From CAZYLZ01 sp964648335 (GTDB lineage Bacteria; Patescibacteriota; Minisyncoccia; Phycocordibacterales; UBA2100): DNA of 64,000 nt. Shown piece after piece: positions 49,042 to 58,358 of the stretch. The stretch covers positions 28,323-92,322 of the forward strand of contig CAZYLZ010000002.1 in NCBI GenBank assembly GCA_964648335.1. The letters run 5' to 3'. A program made the translations under genes and the position numbers. The notes under the pieces were generated by a model. It did not search any database and had not been told where the DNA came from. It saw nothing but the letters and a program-made list of their open reading frames with translations. The first letter of the stretch is position 1. Each line of letters starts with the position of its first letter.

Positions 49042-49458
49042 ATGGTCAAACAGATAGACATCCATAAAGCCGCCGGGATCATCATTAAAGACAAAAAACT
49101 CCTTATAACGCGCTCAAAAGGCAAGACGGCATTCATCTCACCTGGCGGCAAGATCGAAGGAGGGGAAAGCGCCCCCGAAGCGCTCGTTCGAGAGTTGAAA
49201 GAAGAGCTTCAGATCGATGTCGCTGTGAACGATCTAAAGGAATTCGGCACGTTTTATGCATTTGCCACAGGGAATGATGGAAAATACCTGCGCATGGATG
49301 TCTTTCTGGTCGAGACCTGGAAGGGAGACATACTCCCGGCGTCCGAAATTGAAGAGGTCATGTGGGTCGGATCCGTCCTGCCGGAGTACATCGAGCTCGG
49401 ATCGATCTTCCGGCACGAGGTGCTTCCGAGACTCGCGGCGCAAGGATTCATCGATTGA
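49042..49458 (+). CDS. Nudix hydrolase (MutT-like)
   Basis: 138 residues. The Nudix box is GGKIEGGESAPEALVRELKEEL. Short single-domain form; substrates may be oxidised dNTPs or other nucleoside diphosphate derivatives. TACGAT (49029-49034) ends 7 bases before the ATG, which fixes the start over an upstream in-frame one. It begins a run of nucleotide enzymes. Confidence 0.88.
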   Translation: MVKQIDIHKAAGIIIKDKKLLITRSKGKTAFISPGGKIEGGESAPEALVRELKEELQIDVAVNDLKEFGTFYAFATGNDGKYLRMDVFLVETWKGDILPASEIEEVMWVGSVLPEYIELGSIFRHEVLPRLAAQGFID

Positions 49459-49569
49459 GTGGTTCGGCAAGCTCAGATGCAAGGGGTGTATCACAGTGAT
49501 CCACTTTGGGCGTGATCGTCCATATACCCCCAGTTCCACGGGAGTTTTTCTTTCATGTACAATATCTCG

Positions 49570-50160
49570 ATGAACAGAAAACGGGTTGTTGTGATCGCGG
49601 GGCCGTCGGGATCGGGAGAGACGACGTTTACAAACGAACTCTGTCTCGCGTATCCCAACTTCGCACGTGCTGTCAGTGCAACGACGCGGTCCCCGCGCCC
49701 CGGCGAGCTCGACGGCGTCGACTACCACTTCATGAGCAAGGAGCGGTTTCTTGATTGCGTGCAAGATAAGTCGATCCCGGAATACATCTTTGTGCGCGAG
49801 CGTGACGCCTATTATGGCTCGTATCTGCCCGATATCGAGCAAAAGATGAACGACGGCAAGACAATCGTCGTCAATACAGATCTTTCGGGAACGCGTTATT
49901 TTAAAAGGGAATACGGGGCGACCACGATATTCATAAAGCCAAAATCAATAGACGTGCTGCGTGACCGCTTTCGCCGACGGGATCCCTCGATAACCGACGA
50001 AGAAGTCGATCTGCGGACTCTGGCCGCTTACAAAGAAATGGTAGAGGCGACCGAAAACTACGACTATGCCGTTTCGAATACCGACGGCGAGTTCGCCGAC
50101 ACCATTCTCCACGTAATCGAGATCTTGAAGCGAGAGGGGTATCAAGTATCGGGAGAATAG
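49570..50160 (+). CDS. Guanylate-kinase-like protein with Lys-to-Glu P-loop
   Basis: 196 residues. The GMP-binding part is intact (SATTRSPRPGELDGVDYHFM) and the lid RFRRRDPS is present, but the P-loop reads GPSGSGETT where GKS/T is expected: the ATP-phosphate lysine is Glu (codon GAG for AAG). In P-loop kinases this lysine is essential, so the protein is probably inactive as a kinase. The start MNRKRV is chosen since TACAAT (49558-49563) ends 6 bases before it. Tandem with the next gene. Confidence 0.85.
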   Translation: MNRKRVVVIAGPSGSGETTFTNELCLAYPNFARAVSATTRSPRPGELDGVDYHFMSKERFLDCVQDKSIPEYIFVRERDAYYGSYLPDIEQKMNDGKTIVVNTDLSGTRYFKREYGATTIFIKPKSIDVLRDRFRRRDPSITDEEVDLRTLAAYKEMVEATENYDYAVSNTDGEFADTILHVIEILKREGYQVSGE

Positions 50161-50175
50161 GGTATAAAGGGGCTC

Positions 50176-50772
50176 ATGGAAAAGATTGGCAGACAGGTCA
50201 TAGTCATTGCAGGCCCTGCCGGAAGCGGCAAGAATGCCATCCTCGAGGGTCTTTTGGAGTACCGCAACTGTGCACGTCTGGTGACGGCTACAACGCGGCA
50301 GCCCAGGCCTGGCGAGGTCGACGGTCGCGACTACCACTTCCTTTCGAAGCAGGAGTTCTTGGACGCTATCGAGCGCCACGAGGTCATCGAATACAACTAC
50401 CGGCCCGGTCTCGATACATACTACGGAACCTTGCGCGACGAGCTCGAGGTCCAAATAGCACAGGGCAAGGTGGTCTTGGCGCAGCTCCAGATTGTAGGGG
50501 CCGACTACCTGAAGCAGCATTACGACGCCCTGACTGTGTTCATCATGCCCGAGTCGCTCGATATCCTCGAGAAGCGTATGCGGCAGCGCGATCCAAATCT
50601 GACGGATGCCGAGGTGAGCGAGCGCCTCGAGATTGCACGGCAAGAGATGGAAGAGGATGCCCCGCAGTACGACATGATCATCGAGAACGAAGACGGCAAG
50701 CTTAAAGAGGCGATTGAACGTGTGGTAGAAATAGTGCGTAAAGAAGGGTACAATCTAGGTACTCATGTCTAA
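50176..50772 (+). CDS. gmk: Guanylate kinase (P-loop GKN variant)
   Basis: 198 residues. P-loop GPAGSGKNA keeps the lysine but has Asn where Ser/Thr coordinates magnesium. GMP site ATTRQPRPGEVDGRDYHFL, lid KRMRQRDP. Likely the functional GMP to GDP kinase of the cell, though the GKN form is unusual. TATAAA ends 7 bases before the ATG. Its stop overlaps adk by 8 bases. Confidence 0.85.
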   Translation: MEKIGRQVIVIAGPAGSGKNAILEGLLEYRNCARLVTATTRQPRPGEVDGRDYHFLSKQEFLDAIERHEVIEYNYRPGLDTYYGTLRDELEVQIAQGKVVLAQLQIVGADYLKQHYDALTVFIMPESLDILEKRMRQRDPNLTDAEVSERLEIARQEMEEDAPQYDMIIENEDGKLKEAIERVVEIVRKEGYNLGTHV

Positions 50773-51376
50773 CACCCCATTGCCCGCACCCCTTACGCTC
50801 GTTTTTTTCGGCATCTCCGGGGCAGGCAAGGGTACCCAGGTAGAACTTCTCAAGCGCTACCTCGAAGAGCGCGACCCTTCTCGCAAAGTGCTCCACTTGA
50901 ACATGGGACAGGCTCTGCGCGATATGATGCAGCTCGATACGCTGTTCGCCCGCAAAGTGCGTGACATCGTCAATCACGGAGATCTCGTGCCATCGTTCGT
51001 TACATCGTACGTGGTGACCGACTATTTTATACAGAACTACCAAGAAGACGAGCATGTGCTCATCGAAGGCGTACCGCGTCGAGTCGCACAGGCTTCTGCG
51101 CTCGATGCGGAGCTCGCATTTTACGGCCGCCCTAATTACGAGATCGTCAACATCGCGCTTACTGAAGAGGCGGCAAAGAAGCGACTGAGCGGAAGAGGAC
51201 GTGCCGACGACCTCGCCGAGGACGCCGTTGCACGACGGTTCGCTTGGTACAAAGACAACGTGATTCCTGCGTTCGATCTGCTCAAATCGCGCGGACGCAC
51301 GGTGCACGATATAAACGGCGAGCCGTCGGTCGACGAAGTTCAAACCGAACTTTTGAAATCTATCGGCCTTATATGA
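50765..51376 (+). CDS. adk: Adenylate kinase, short form
   Basis: 203 residues. P-loop FGISGAGKGTQ, NMP site LIEGVPRRVAQA (usual DGFPR) and LID arginines RGRADD with a short lid, lacking zinc cysteines. It interconverts AMP, ADP and ATP. In many bacteria it follows secY directly; here four genes intervene. Confidence 0.92.
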   Translation: MSNTPLPAPLTLVFFGISGAGKGTQVELLKRYLEERDPSRKVLHLNMGQALRDMMQLDTLFARKVRDIVNHGDLVPSFVTSYVVTDYFIQNYQEDEHVLIEGVPRRVAQASALDAELAFYGRPNYEIVNIALTEEAAKKRLSGRGRADDLAEDAVARRFAWYKDNVIPAFDLLKSRGRTVHDINGEPSVDEVQTELLKSIGLI

Positions 51377-52140
51377 TAGTAAAGACACCAGAAGAACGCG
51401 AAATATTGCGCGAAGGGGGACGGCGCTTAGCCGTTTTGCTGCGCGAGCTCGCAGAGATGGTTCGGCCGGGGCTTTCGTCGCAAGCACTCGAGGACCGCAC
51501 TCGCGAGATAATTGCGGCGGGAGGCGACAAAGCGGCATTCTTGAACTACACCCCGTTTGGGGCACCTCGTCCGTATCCGGCAGCACTCTGCCTTTCTATA
51601 AACGACGTCATAGTCCATGGGATCCCTAACGAGAACCCGGTGACCATTCAAGACGGCGACGTCATTACCATCGACTCGGGTCTCATCCACAAGGGCCTGT
51701 ATACCGACTCCGCGATTACCGTCATTGCAGGAAAGCCGGATCCCGCTGATATCGAGCTCATAGCTGCAGCGAACGAGGCCTTGGACGATGCAATCGAACT
51801 CGCTGTCGCAGGCAACACGATTGGTCACTTGGGCTTTGCTGCCGAGCAGGTCGCCAAGAAGTATAAATATGGAAACCCGCGCGAACTGGGCGGACATGCG
51901 GTCGGACGTGCGGTACACGAAGAGCCCTTCATACCTAACTGGGGTCACCCCGGAGAGGGCCCCAAGCTCGTCGAAGGAATGGTGCTCGCTATCGAGCCGA
52001 TGTATTGTCGTGGATCGGGCCGCGTAAAGCTCTCTAAGGACGGATACACGTATCGAACCGTCGACGGATCGCGTACCGCGCATGTCGAGCACACGGTCAT
52101 CATTACCACAGGAAAAGCAGAGATTCTCACATTGCCTTGA
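51373..52140 (+). CDS. map: Methionine aminopeptidase, type I
   Basis: 255 residues. Metal ligands are all present: D in ITIDSG, D in YTDSA, H in GGHAVGR, E in AIEPM and E in HVEHT. It removes N-terminal Met. The ATG overlaps the adk stop (ATGA). Confidence 0.96.
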   Translation: MIVKTPEEREILREGGRRLAVLLRELAEMVRPGLSSQALEDRTREIIAAGGDKAAFLNYTPFGAPRPYPAALCLSINDVIVHGIPNENPVTIQDGDVITIDSGLIHKGLYTDSAITVIAGKPDPADIELIAAANEALDDAIELAVAGNTIGHLGFAAEQVAKKYKYGNPRELGGHAVGRAVHEEPFIPNWGHPGEGPKLVEGMVLAIEPMYCRGSGRVKLSKDGYTYRTVDGSRTAHVEHTVIITTGKAEILTLP

Positions 52141-52224
52141 GACAGATGCTTCGGTAACTGTTTCAACACGCGGCATATTCTCCGAGACTGAAAGTCTGCT
52201 TTCACTATAGGGTATAATTTGAGA

Positions 52225-55032
52225 ATGGAATTGCGGCCTCGCGAGTTGGTTCTGCCTGTGCAAACTCAAGGATTCAAAAGTCCTGAGGAGGAGCTCGCAT
52301 ACTTGCGCGAGCGTGTAAAAGAGAAAGAAGAAGAGCTCTCGCTTCCAGAAGGCAAGATCGAGAAAGAGCGCATCATACATCGCGAGATTCAAGAATACGC
52401 CGAACAACCGCCGGCAACTGTATTGCACGAAAACTTCGTGGTGCCCGAGCACGAGGCAATGCATGCGGCACTCAAGCTCGAACCCGAAGAGCACGACACG
52501 CAGGTCGACACCATCATACAGATGGTCGCGCAAAAGGGGATTCGCAATGCGCTTTCGGTAGCCGCGCGCATGAAGAACCCACATCTCGAAGACGACGTGC
52601 ACCGCGCGCTCGTTCGCTACGTCGTCGAGGGGCTTTCTGTCAAAGGAATCAAGCCGTCTGCCGAGGTTTGGAAGGCGCTCCATCTAACATTGTTCGAGAT
52701 CCAACCGCAGGGAACGCGTGAAAAGCAGGAGGGCAATCAACCCCGAAAGACCCTAGAGCAAGTGCTCGCTTCGACCGAGCAGCTCTACGCGGGACTCCTT
52801 AACATGACCCAGGGCGGCGGCATGTTCAGTATGGAGATAGCAGTGGCGCAGGGCACCGAAGAGGCGGTCTTTTACATAGCGGTCCCGCACGACAAGCGCA
52901 CGCTCTTCGAGCGTCAGGTGTTTGCTGTGTTTCCAAACGCACGCGTATCGGAGTGTCGTGGCGACTATAACCTTTTCACCTACGGCGGCGAGCATGTAGG
53001 AGCCGTGGCACATCTTGCCGATCATCACGCATTCCCGCTCAAGACCTACCAAGCGTTCGAGCACGATCCTATGAACGTCCTGCTTTCGAGCTTTTCTAAG
53101 CTCGCAAAGCACGGGGAAGGTGCGGCGATACAAATAGTGGTGGGTAACGAGGGCGAGCGCTACAACAAGCACTACAAAAAGATCCTCAAAAAGCTTAATA
53201 AAGGCGTATCTCCCAAGAAGGCGGTCAAGGTTCCCGAAACCAAGCTCGGCGAGCTCGCTAAAGATGTCATGATGTCGTTCATCACGTCCGACAAGAACAA
53301 AGAGCAGGGGACCGTCGACCAGAATGCCGTCGAAGCTATCGGAAAAAAGATGATGAGCCGCGTCGTGCCGGTCGCTATTCGCGCAGTCGCGTCTGCAAAA
53401 GACCAGGGACGCGCCCGCGAGATCTTAAGCTATATCACGTCGTCCTTCAGTCAGTTCGACGACCCGAAGAGTAACCGCATCAAGTTCCACGAGGTAGGCT
53501 CGTGGCATATAAACGCATTCTTGCGCGCCTACACGTACCGCGTGCTTGGCGCCGACATTATGCCGCTTTCTTTGGCAGAGCTCACGACGTTATTCCATCT
53601 CACCGCCGAGCGGGTCTCGACATCCCGCGAACTCAAGCAATCACGCAGCAAGCAGTCTCCAGCACCGGTTACCATGTCTGACAAAGGCATCACACTGGGG
53701 ATCAACAAGTATGGTGCGTCCGAGTCGAAGGTACTCATCGGCCCTAATGACCGATTAAGACACATGTACGTTATCGGACAGACAGGTACCGGAAAGTCGG
53801 TGCACTTGCAGAATATGATCGTGCAAGACATAAAAAACGGCGACGGCGTCTGCTTTATCGATCCGCACGGCAACGACATTCAAGATATATTGGCAGCTAT
53901 TCCGCCCGAGCGCAAAGACGACGTCATCTACTTTGATCCGGCCTATACGCCGCGCGCAATGGGACTCAATATCCTCGAGTACGATACACGGTTCCCCGAG
54001 ATGAAATCGCGCGTGGTAGACGATCTGTACGGCATCTTCAAGACGCTCTATGCCGACACGCCGGATGCCTTCGGCCCGATGTTCGAGCAGTACTATCGCA
54101 ACGCGACCTTACTTACCGTGGACGACCCGGCCACAGGATCGACCCTGATCGAGATCTCACGCGTATTCACCGACAAGGCATTCCGCGACCTCAAACTCTC
54201 TCGGTGCAAGAATCCACTCATCAAGCAATTCTGGGAAAAGACCGCTGGGGAAGCGGGCGGTGAGGCGTCCTTGGAGAACATTGTCCCGTACATTGTAAGC
54301 AAGATCGACGTCTTTCTTACCAACGAGATCATGCGTCCGATTGTCGCGCAAGAGAAATCCGCCTTTAACTTTCGCGAGATCATGGACAACAAGAAGATAC
54401 TCCTGGTAAACCTTTCCAAGGGTCGCTTGGGCGAAAAGAATGCCAACATGCTCGGCCTCATCATTGTGAGCAAGTTCTTGCAGGCGGCATTGTCGCGCGT
54501 CGATTCGGCGGGGAAGGATTTGCCGGTCTTCTATCTGTATATAGACGAGTTCCAGAACTTTACGGTGCCGTCAATTGCGACCATTCTGTCCGAGGCCCGC
54601 AAATACAAGCTCTCGCTGGGCCTGGCCCACCAGTTTATCAAGCAGCTCGACGAAAAGATCAAGGATGCGGTGTTCGGCAACGTCGGCAACAAGTGCATAT
54701 TTCGCGTTGGAACCGAGGATGCCGAGTTCTTGGCAAAGTCGCTCGAGCCCGAGTTTGGCCCGACCGATATCGAGCACCTCGACAACTACAATGCATACGT
54801 TTCGATGTTGGTAAACGGCTATCCGGCCAAGCCCTTCAGTATCGTGACTATGCCGCCACCTAAGAAGGTCCTGAACCCGGACGAGGTTGACGCCTTGAAG
54901 GAATCCTCGTACACTCGCTTTGGCCGTGACCGCGAAGAGGTCGAAGCCGAGATCCGAGACAAGTTCGACCCTCCAAAGCCGAACCGCGTCGAATCTCCCT
55001 TTAGCCCCTTCAGTATTACGGCCGAAAACTAG
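52225..55032 (+). CDS. TraD/TraG-like (HerA-type) ATPase of a type IV secretion or pilus system
   Basis: 935 residues. The N-terminal half (to about 480) is not recognised; the ATPase half has Walker A GQTGTGKSVH (residues 518-525 core), Walker B YLYIDEFQNF (near 775) and the conserved RKYKLSLGLAHQFIKQL. Related CPR proteins are annotated as conjugative coupling ATPases. No membrane helices at the N-terminus, unlike VirD4. TATAAT (52213-52218) ends 6 bases before the ATG; an in-frame TTG 6 bases upstream is disregarded. A DNA pump role is inferred. Confidence 0.82.
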   Translation: MELRPRELVLPVQTQGFKSPEEELAYLRERVKEKEEELSLPEGKIEKERIIHREIQEYAEQPPATVLHENFVVPEHEAMHAALKLEPEEHDTQVDTIIQMVAQKGIRNALSVAARMKNPHLEDDVHRALVRYVVEGLSVKGIKPSAEVWKALHLTLFEIQPQGTREKQEGNQPRKTLEQVLASTEQLYAGLLNMTQGGGMFSMEIAVAQGTEEAVFYIAVPHDKRTLFERQVFAVFPNARVSECRGDYNLFTYGGEHVGAVAHLADHHAFPLKTYQAFEHDPMNVLLSSFSKLAKHGEGAAIQIVVGNEGERYNKHYKKILKKLNKGVSPKKAVKVPETKLGELAKDVMMSFITSDKNKEQGTVDQNAVEAIGKKMMSRVVPVAIRAVASAKDQGRAREILSYITSSFSQFDDPKSNRIKFHEVGSWHINAFLRAYTYRVLGADIMPLSLAELTTLFHLTAERVSTSRELKQSRSKQSPAPVTMSDKGITLGINKYGASESKVLIGPNDRLRHMYVIGQTGTGKSVHLQNMIVQDIKNGDGVCFIDPHGNDIQDILAAIPPERKDDVIYFDPAYTPRAMGLNILEYDTRFPEMKSRVVDDLYGIFKTLYADTPDAFGPMFEQYYRNATLLTVDDPATGSTLIEISRVFTDKAFRDLKLSRCKNPLIKQFWEKTAGEAGGEASLENIVPYIVSKIDVFLTNEIMRPIVAQEKSAFNFREIMDNKKILLVNLSKGRLGEKNANMLGLIIVSKFLQAALSRVDSAGKDLPVFYLYIDEFQNFTVPSIATILSEARKYKLSLGLAHQFIKQLDEKIKDAVFGNVGNKCIFRVGTEDAEFLAKSLEPEFGPTDIEHLDNYNAYVSMLVNGYPAKPFSIVTMPPPKKVLNPDEVDALKESSYTRFGRDREEVEAEIRDKFDPPKPNRVESPFSPFSITAEN

Positions 55033-55065
55033 CACTAGTAACTAAGAACAATGCACATGTCACAT

Positions 55066-55572
55066 ATGGAAAAGACTCTCGTTGTCATTAAGCCGGACGG
55101 TGTCCAGCGCGGTATCGTCGGCGAAATCCTCTCTCGATTCGAGCGCGCAGGACTCAAGATAGTAGGAACCAAGATGTTGTTGCCGTCGTACGACCACTTT
55201 CATCACCATTACGAGAAGATTGGCACGATGATAACCCGTCGCGGGCAGAAGACCTTCGATGCAACGCTCAAGATGATGCAGGAGGGTCCGGTAATCGCCT
55301 TTGTACTCGAAGGTATCGAGGCAGTCGCCTTGGTTCGCAAGATGACGGGCGCTACCGAGCCTAAGTCTGCGCTCCCAGGCACTATTCGTGGTGACTACGC
55401 GCACATGTCGTTTGGACACGCTGACGCACAGGAGATAGGAGTCCCGAATCTCATTCATGCGTCTGGCGATTCAAAAGAGGCGGTAGAGGAGATTGCGCAC
55501 TGGTTTTCCGAGGCAGAGCTCTTTGACTACAGCACTATGCACGATAAGTTCACACAGCCAAAAAAGGCGTAA
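55066..55572 (+). CDS. ndk: Nucleoside diphosphate kinase
   Basis: 168 residues from MEKTLVV; two ATG codons upstream are in frame. KPDGVQRG and RGDYAHMSFGHADAQEIGVPNLIHASGDSKEAVEEI include the phosphohistidine (NLIHASG). It is about 25 residues longer than E. coli Ndk because of inserts typical of some bacteria. Balances NTP pools; completes the Nudix-gmk-adk group. Terminator downstream. Confidence 0.95.
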   Translation: MEKTLVVIKPDGVQRGIVGEILSRFERAGLKIVGTKMLLPSYDHFHHHYEKIGTMITRRGQKTFDATLKMMQEGPVIAFVLEGIEAVALVRKMTGATEPKSALPGTIRGDYAHMSFGHADAQEIGVPNLIHASGDSKEAVEEIAHWFSEAELFDYSTMHDKFTQPKKA

Positions 55573-55600
55573 CTGAACCGACGAGCGATCGTCGCAGGTA

Positions 55601-55629
55601 CGATAAAGCCCCTCAGAGGGGCTTTATCG
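55601..55629 (+). terminator. Terminator of ndk
   Basis: CGATAAAGCCCCT pairs with AGGGGCTTTATCG around a 3-base loop. Confidence 0.78.
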
Positions 55630-55689
55630 TTGGTTGGCGGGGGATATCGGTCTTCATGGACGCCATGGGTTTGGGTGTATACTATTTTC

Positions 55690-55847
55690 GGGTCGGAGGA
55701 TGTTGAAACCTCTTGTCGACTTAAAGGGAGACTTACATCGTTCTGCACCGTGGTGTAGTATCTGCGGTCACCCACCTAGCATTGACTAGGCGTCAGCATC
55801 CACGGCCCACGACAAAACCCGTCTTATCTGAGGCGGGTTTTGTCGTG
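55690..55847 (+). ncRNA. Candidate structured RNA with own promoter and terminator
   Basis: TATACT at 55678-55683 could start a transcript near 55690. It would contain GTCG-GAGG/CCTC-GTCGAC (55692-55720), a CCGTGG/CCACGG long-range pair enclosing a CTAG-loop hairpin, and end at a 14-bp terminator stem (55808-55821 with 55834-55847). No reading frame of note. It may be an sRNA or a leader that controls the 55862 gene, whose own -10 box follows the stem. No known RNA family recognised. Confidence 0.4.
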
Positions 55848-55861
55848 ATACACTCGTATTT

Positions 55862-56236
55862 ATGCTTAAATCGAAGCTTTTCTGGACCCAATTCGCTCTT
55901 CTGCTCGTAGTGGTCGCTTTGTACGGAGTCGGCCTCTACTGGTACCTCTTTTGGCGCATCTGGTGGTACGACATGCCGATGCACTTTTTGGGCGGGCTCT
56001 GGGTCGGGCTTTGTACTGGATGGCTTCTCGAGTGGTTCAAGGTTCCGCGTCGTCGCGATATAACGATATTCCTCGCAGCACTCGCTGTGGGCGTAGCGTG
56101 GGAGGTCTTCGAATACGCAGTAGGTCTTACCCGTGGCGAGATAGGCTTCGTGTTCGATACGGCGCATGACCTGTTAAACGACGTCGCCGGCGGACTCCTC
56201 GCGGCGCTTATCATTACACGACTGCGCCTTTCATGA
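55862..56236 (+). CDS. Small membrane protein (DUF2238/VanZ-like), unknown
   Basis: 124 residues, four helices. Conserved-looking polar residues lie in YDMPMHFLGGLWVGL, WEVFEYAVG and FDTAHDLLNDVAGG, a pattern of membrane proteins with D-x2-H and D-T-x2-D sites. TACACT (55849-55854) ends 7 bases before the ATG. Its stop overlaps the next start (ATGA). Confidence 0.72.
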   Translation: MLKSKLFWTQFALLLVVVALYGVGLYWYLFWRIWWYDMPMHFLGGLWVGLCTGWLLEWFKVPRRRDITIFLAALAVGVAWEVFEYAVGLTRGEIGFVFDTAHDLLNDVAGGLLAALIITRLRLS

Positions 56237-57600
56237 ACAAAAAAATAACCATAACGATGTTCGGTGGGGCAGGTACTGTCACTGGCTCGAACTTCGTTCT
56301 CGATCTCGGTACTCGGAAGGTGATGGTGGATTGTGGTATGGAGCAGGGCCTTCCTGACTCGCGCGAGCGCAACCAACGTTCTTTCGACTACGACGCGAGC
56401 GGTATCGCAACCTTGTTCGTGACACATGCGCATCTCGACCACATCGGACGCATCCCAAAGCTCGTGCACGAAGGTTTTTCCGGAACCATCTACTCGACCG
56501 AGCCTACGCGTGACCTCGCGGCGCTCATCTTTGACGATGCGCTCCATATCATGCACGACGACTTTGTCGGCAAGGGGATAGAGCCGCTGTATAGCGAAGC
56601 GGACGTCACCAAAGCACTTTCGTTATGGAAGACAGTCGAGTACGGCGCTGCCATAGATGCCGGTGACGGGGTCTCGGTACGATACAAGGATGCTGGGCAC
56701 ATACTGGGCTCTGGAATGGTCGAGTTCTCGCGAAGCGGCACGAAGCTCGTACTCACCGGAGATCTTGGCAATTCGCCATCGCCGATCTTGCGCGACGCAG
56801 AATCTATCGCTGGCACGAATTACCTCCTCATGGAGAGCGTCTACGGCGACCGCAACCACGAGTCGCGCGATGCCCGGCGCGATTTCTTGCGGCAGACCAT
56901 CGAGAATACGCGTGCGCGCAAAGGCGTGCTCCTCATCCCAGCATTCTCGATCGAGCGCACCCAGGTGCTTTTATACGAGCTCGACCAGATGGTCGACAGC
57001 GGAAAACTCGACCCGTTACCGATATTCATCGACGCCCCTTTGGGTTCGAAGGTAACCGACGTCTACCGCAAATATCCGCAGTACTACAACGACGAGGCAA
57101 AAAAGCATCTTGAGCGTGATTCCGACCTCTTTTCGTTCAAGGGCCTCACGGTCGTCGATACTGCCCAAGACTCAGAAAAGATCGAGGCGACCAAGAACCC
57201 CAAAATCATTATCGCTGGCGCCGGTATGTCGCATGGCGGACGCATACGTAATCACGAGAAGACGTATATCGAAGACACGAACGCGACCATCCTCTTTAGC
57301 GGCTACCAGGCCGCAGGGTCTCTGGGGCGGCGGCTGCAGGACGGTGCAAAGAAAGTACTTGTGGATGACGAATGGCACACGGTGCGCGCCCATATGGCGA
57401 CCTTGTCGGGCTATTCCGCACACAAAGGCCGCGACGAGCTCGTGAGTTTTGTCGAAGAATCGGCGGATACCCTCGAAAAGGTATTGGTGTGCTTGGGCGA
57501 GCCGCGATCGGCGCTGTTTTTGACGCAGCGGCTGCGCGAATTCTTGGGAGTCGATGCTGTGGCGCCGGCAGAAGGTGAATCATTCTCATTTCCGATGTAG
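56233..57600 (+). CDS. Beta-CASP metallo-beta-lactamase ribonuclease (CPSF73-like)
   Basis: 455 residues. MBL motifs: GAGTVTGSNFVL, THAHLDHIGRIP, LTGDLGNSPSP and ESVYGDR; beta-CASP motifs: PAFSIERTQVLLYEL, SHGGRIRNHEK and the C-terminal GYSAHKGRDEL. Relatives process RNA 3' ends or act as exonucleases. Translationally coupled to the preceding membrane protein. It is distinct from RNase J in lacking the long C-terminal domain. Confidence 0.9.
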   Translation: MNKKITITMFGGAGTVTGSNFVLDLGTRKVMVDCGMEQGLPDSRERNQRSFDYDASGIATLFVTHAHLDHIGRIPKLVHEGFSGTIYSTEPTRDLAALIFDDALHIMHDDFVGKGIEPLYSEADVTKALSLWKTVEYGAAIDAGDGVSVRYKDAGHILGSGMVEFSRSGTKLVLTGDLGNSPSPILRDAESIAGTNYLLMESVYGDRNHESRDARRDFLRQTIENTRARKGVLLIPAFSIERTQVLLYELDQMVDSGKLDPLPIFIDAPLGSKVTDVYRKYPQYYNDEAKKHLERDSDLFSFKGLTVVDTAQDSEKIEATKNPKIIIAGAGMSHGGRIRNHEKTYIEDTNATILFSGYQAAGSLGRRLQDGAKKVLVDDEWHTVRAHMATLSGYSAHKGRDELVSFVEESADTLEKVLVCLGEPRSALFLTQRLREFLGVDAVAPAEGESFSFPM

Positions 57601-57642
57601 CGACTGTGAATTCCATCTTTCGGGACATGCTACACTAAGCGC

Positions 57643-58341
57643 ATGTTTAAAAGGGCAGCAGCACGAGAAGCGATTCATGCGTACGAGTCGACGCTCACGC
57701 ACGATATCAACGACGTCGGTCACGACAAGCACGGGCATTCGCGCTTCAAGATTGGCGTCTCGGGCGCTGCCGAGACGGGTCACTGCGGCCTCGATGCCTA
57801 CGAGAAGGGGAAAGAGCTTGGGCGCGAGATAGTACGACAAGGTGCAAGCATTGTCACCGGTGCGACTACCGGCTTCCCAATGTATGCTGCAATCGGTGCC
57901 AAAGAAGAGGGAGGGTTCTCGATCGGCTTCTCGCCAGCCTCGACCGAGCGCGAGCATGTGCAGGTGTACAAGCTGCCCTTGGACTACTCGGACATCATCG
58001 TCTTTACCGGATTCGGCTATTCCGGTCGCGACCTCCTCTTTGTTCGCTCGGTAGACGCTATGATCATCGGCTGCGGACGCATCGGTACCATCAACGAGTT
58101 CACCGTCGCCTACGAAGACAGAAGGCCGATAGGGATCCTCGAAGGAACCTGGGAGACCGACAAAATTCTGCGCACCATTATCGAGAACAGCAATCGCCCG
58201 GCGAACCGCGTCGTATTCGACTCCGACCCAAAGGCACTCATTGAACGAATTGTCGAAATGATTCGCGAAGACAAGGCGAAGCTCAACTTGACCTACGACC
58301 ATCCCGGACTTGGAGGTCCCAACCGCGAATTAATTCTTTAA
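57643..58341 (+). CDS. LOG-like Rossmann-fold protein
   Basis: 232 residues. KIGVSGAAETGHCG at the start of the fold, IVTGATTGFPMYAA, and GCGRIGTINEFTVAYEDRRPIG, which replaces the PGGxGTxxE of LOG phosphoribohydrolases with GCGRIGTINE. The fold and Glu agree with a nucleotide-binding member of the TIGR00725/LOG group; activity uncertain. TACACT (57631-57636) ends 6 bases before the ATG. Confidence 0.78.
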   Translation: MFKRAAAREAIHAYESTLTHDINDVGHDKHGHSRFKIGVSGAAETGHCGLDAYEKGKELGREIVRQGASIVTGATTGFPMYAAIGAKEEGGFSIGFSPASTEREHVQVYKLPLDYSDIIVFTGFGYSGRDLLFVRSVDAMIIGCGRIGTINEFTVAYEDRRPIGILEGTWETDKILRTIIENSNRPANRVVFDSDPKALIERIVEMIREDKAKLNLTYDHPGLGGPNRELIL

Positions 58342-58358
58342 CGGCTAGCTTAGTTTCT

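Noticed and set aside
51427..52683. 418-codon open frame on the minus strand
   Set aside because: It lies opposite map and the start of the TraD-like gene, which carry clear family motifs; codon bias of plus-strand genes leaves the antisense frame open.
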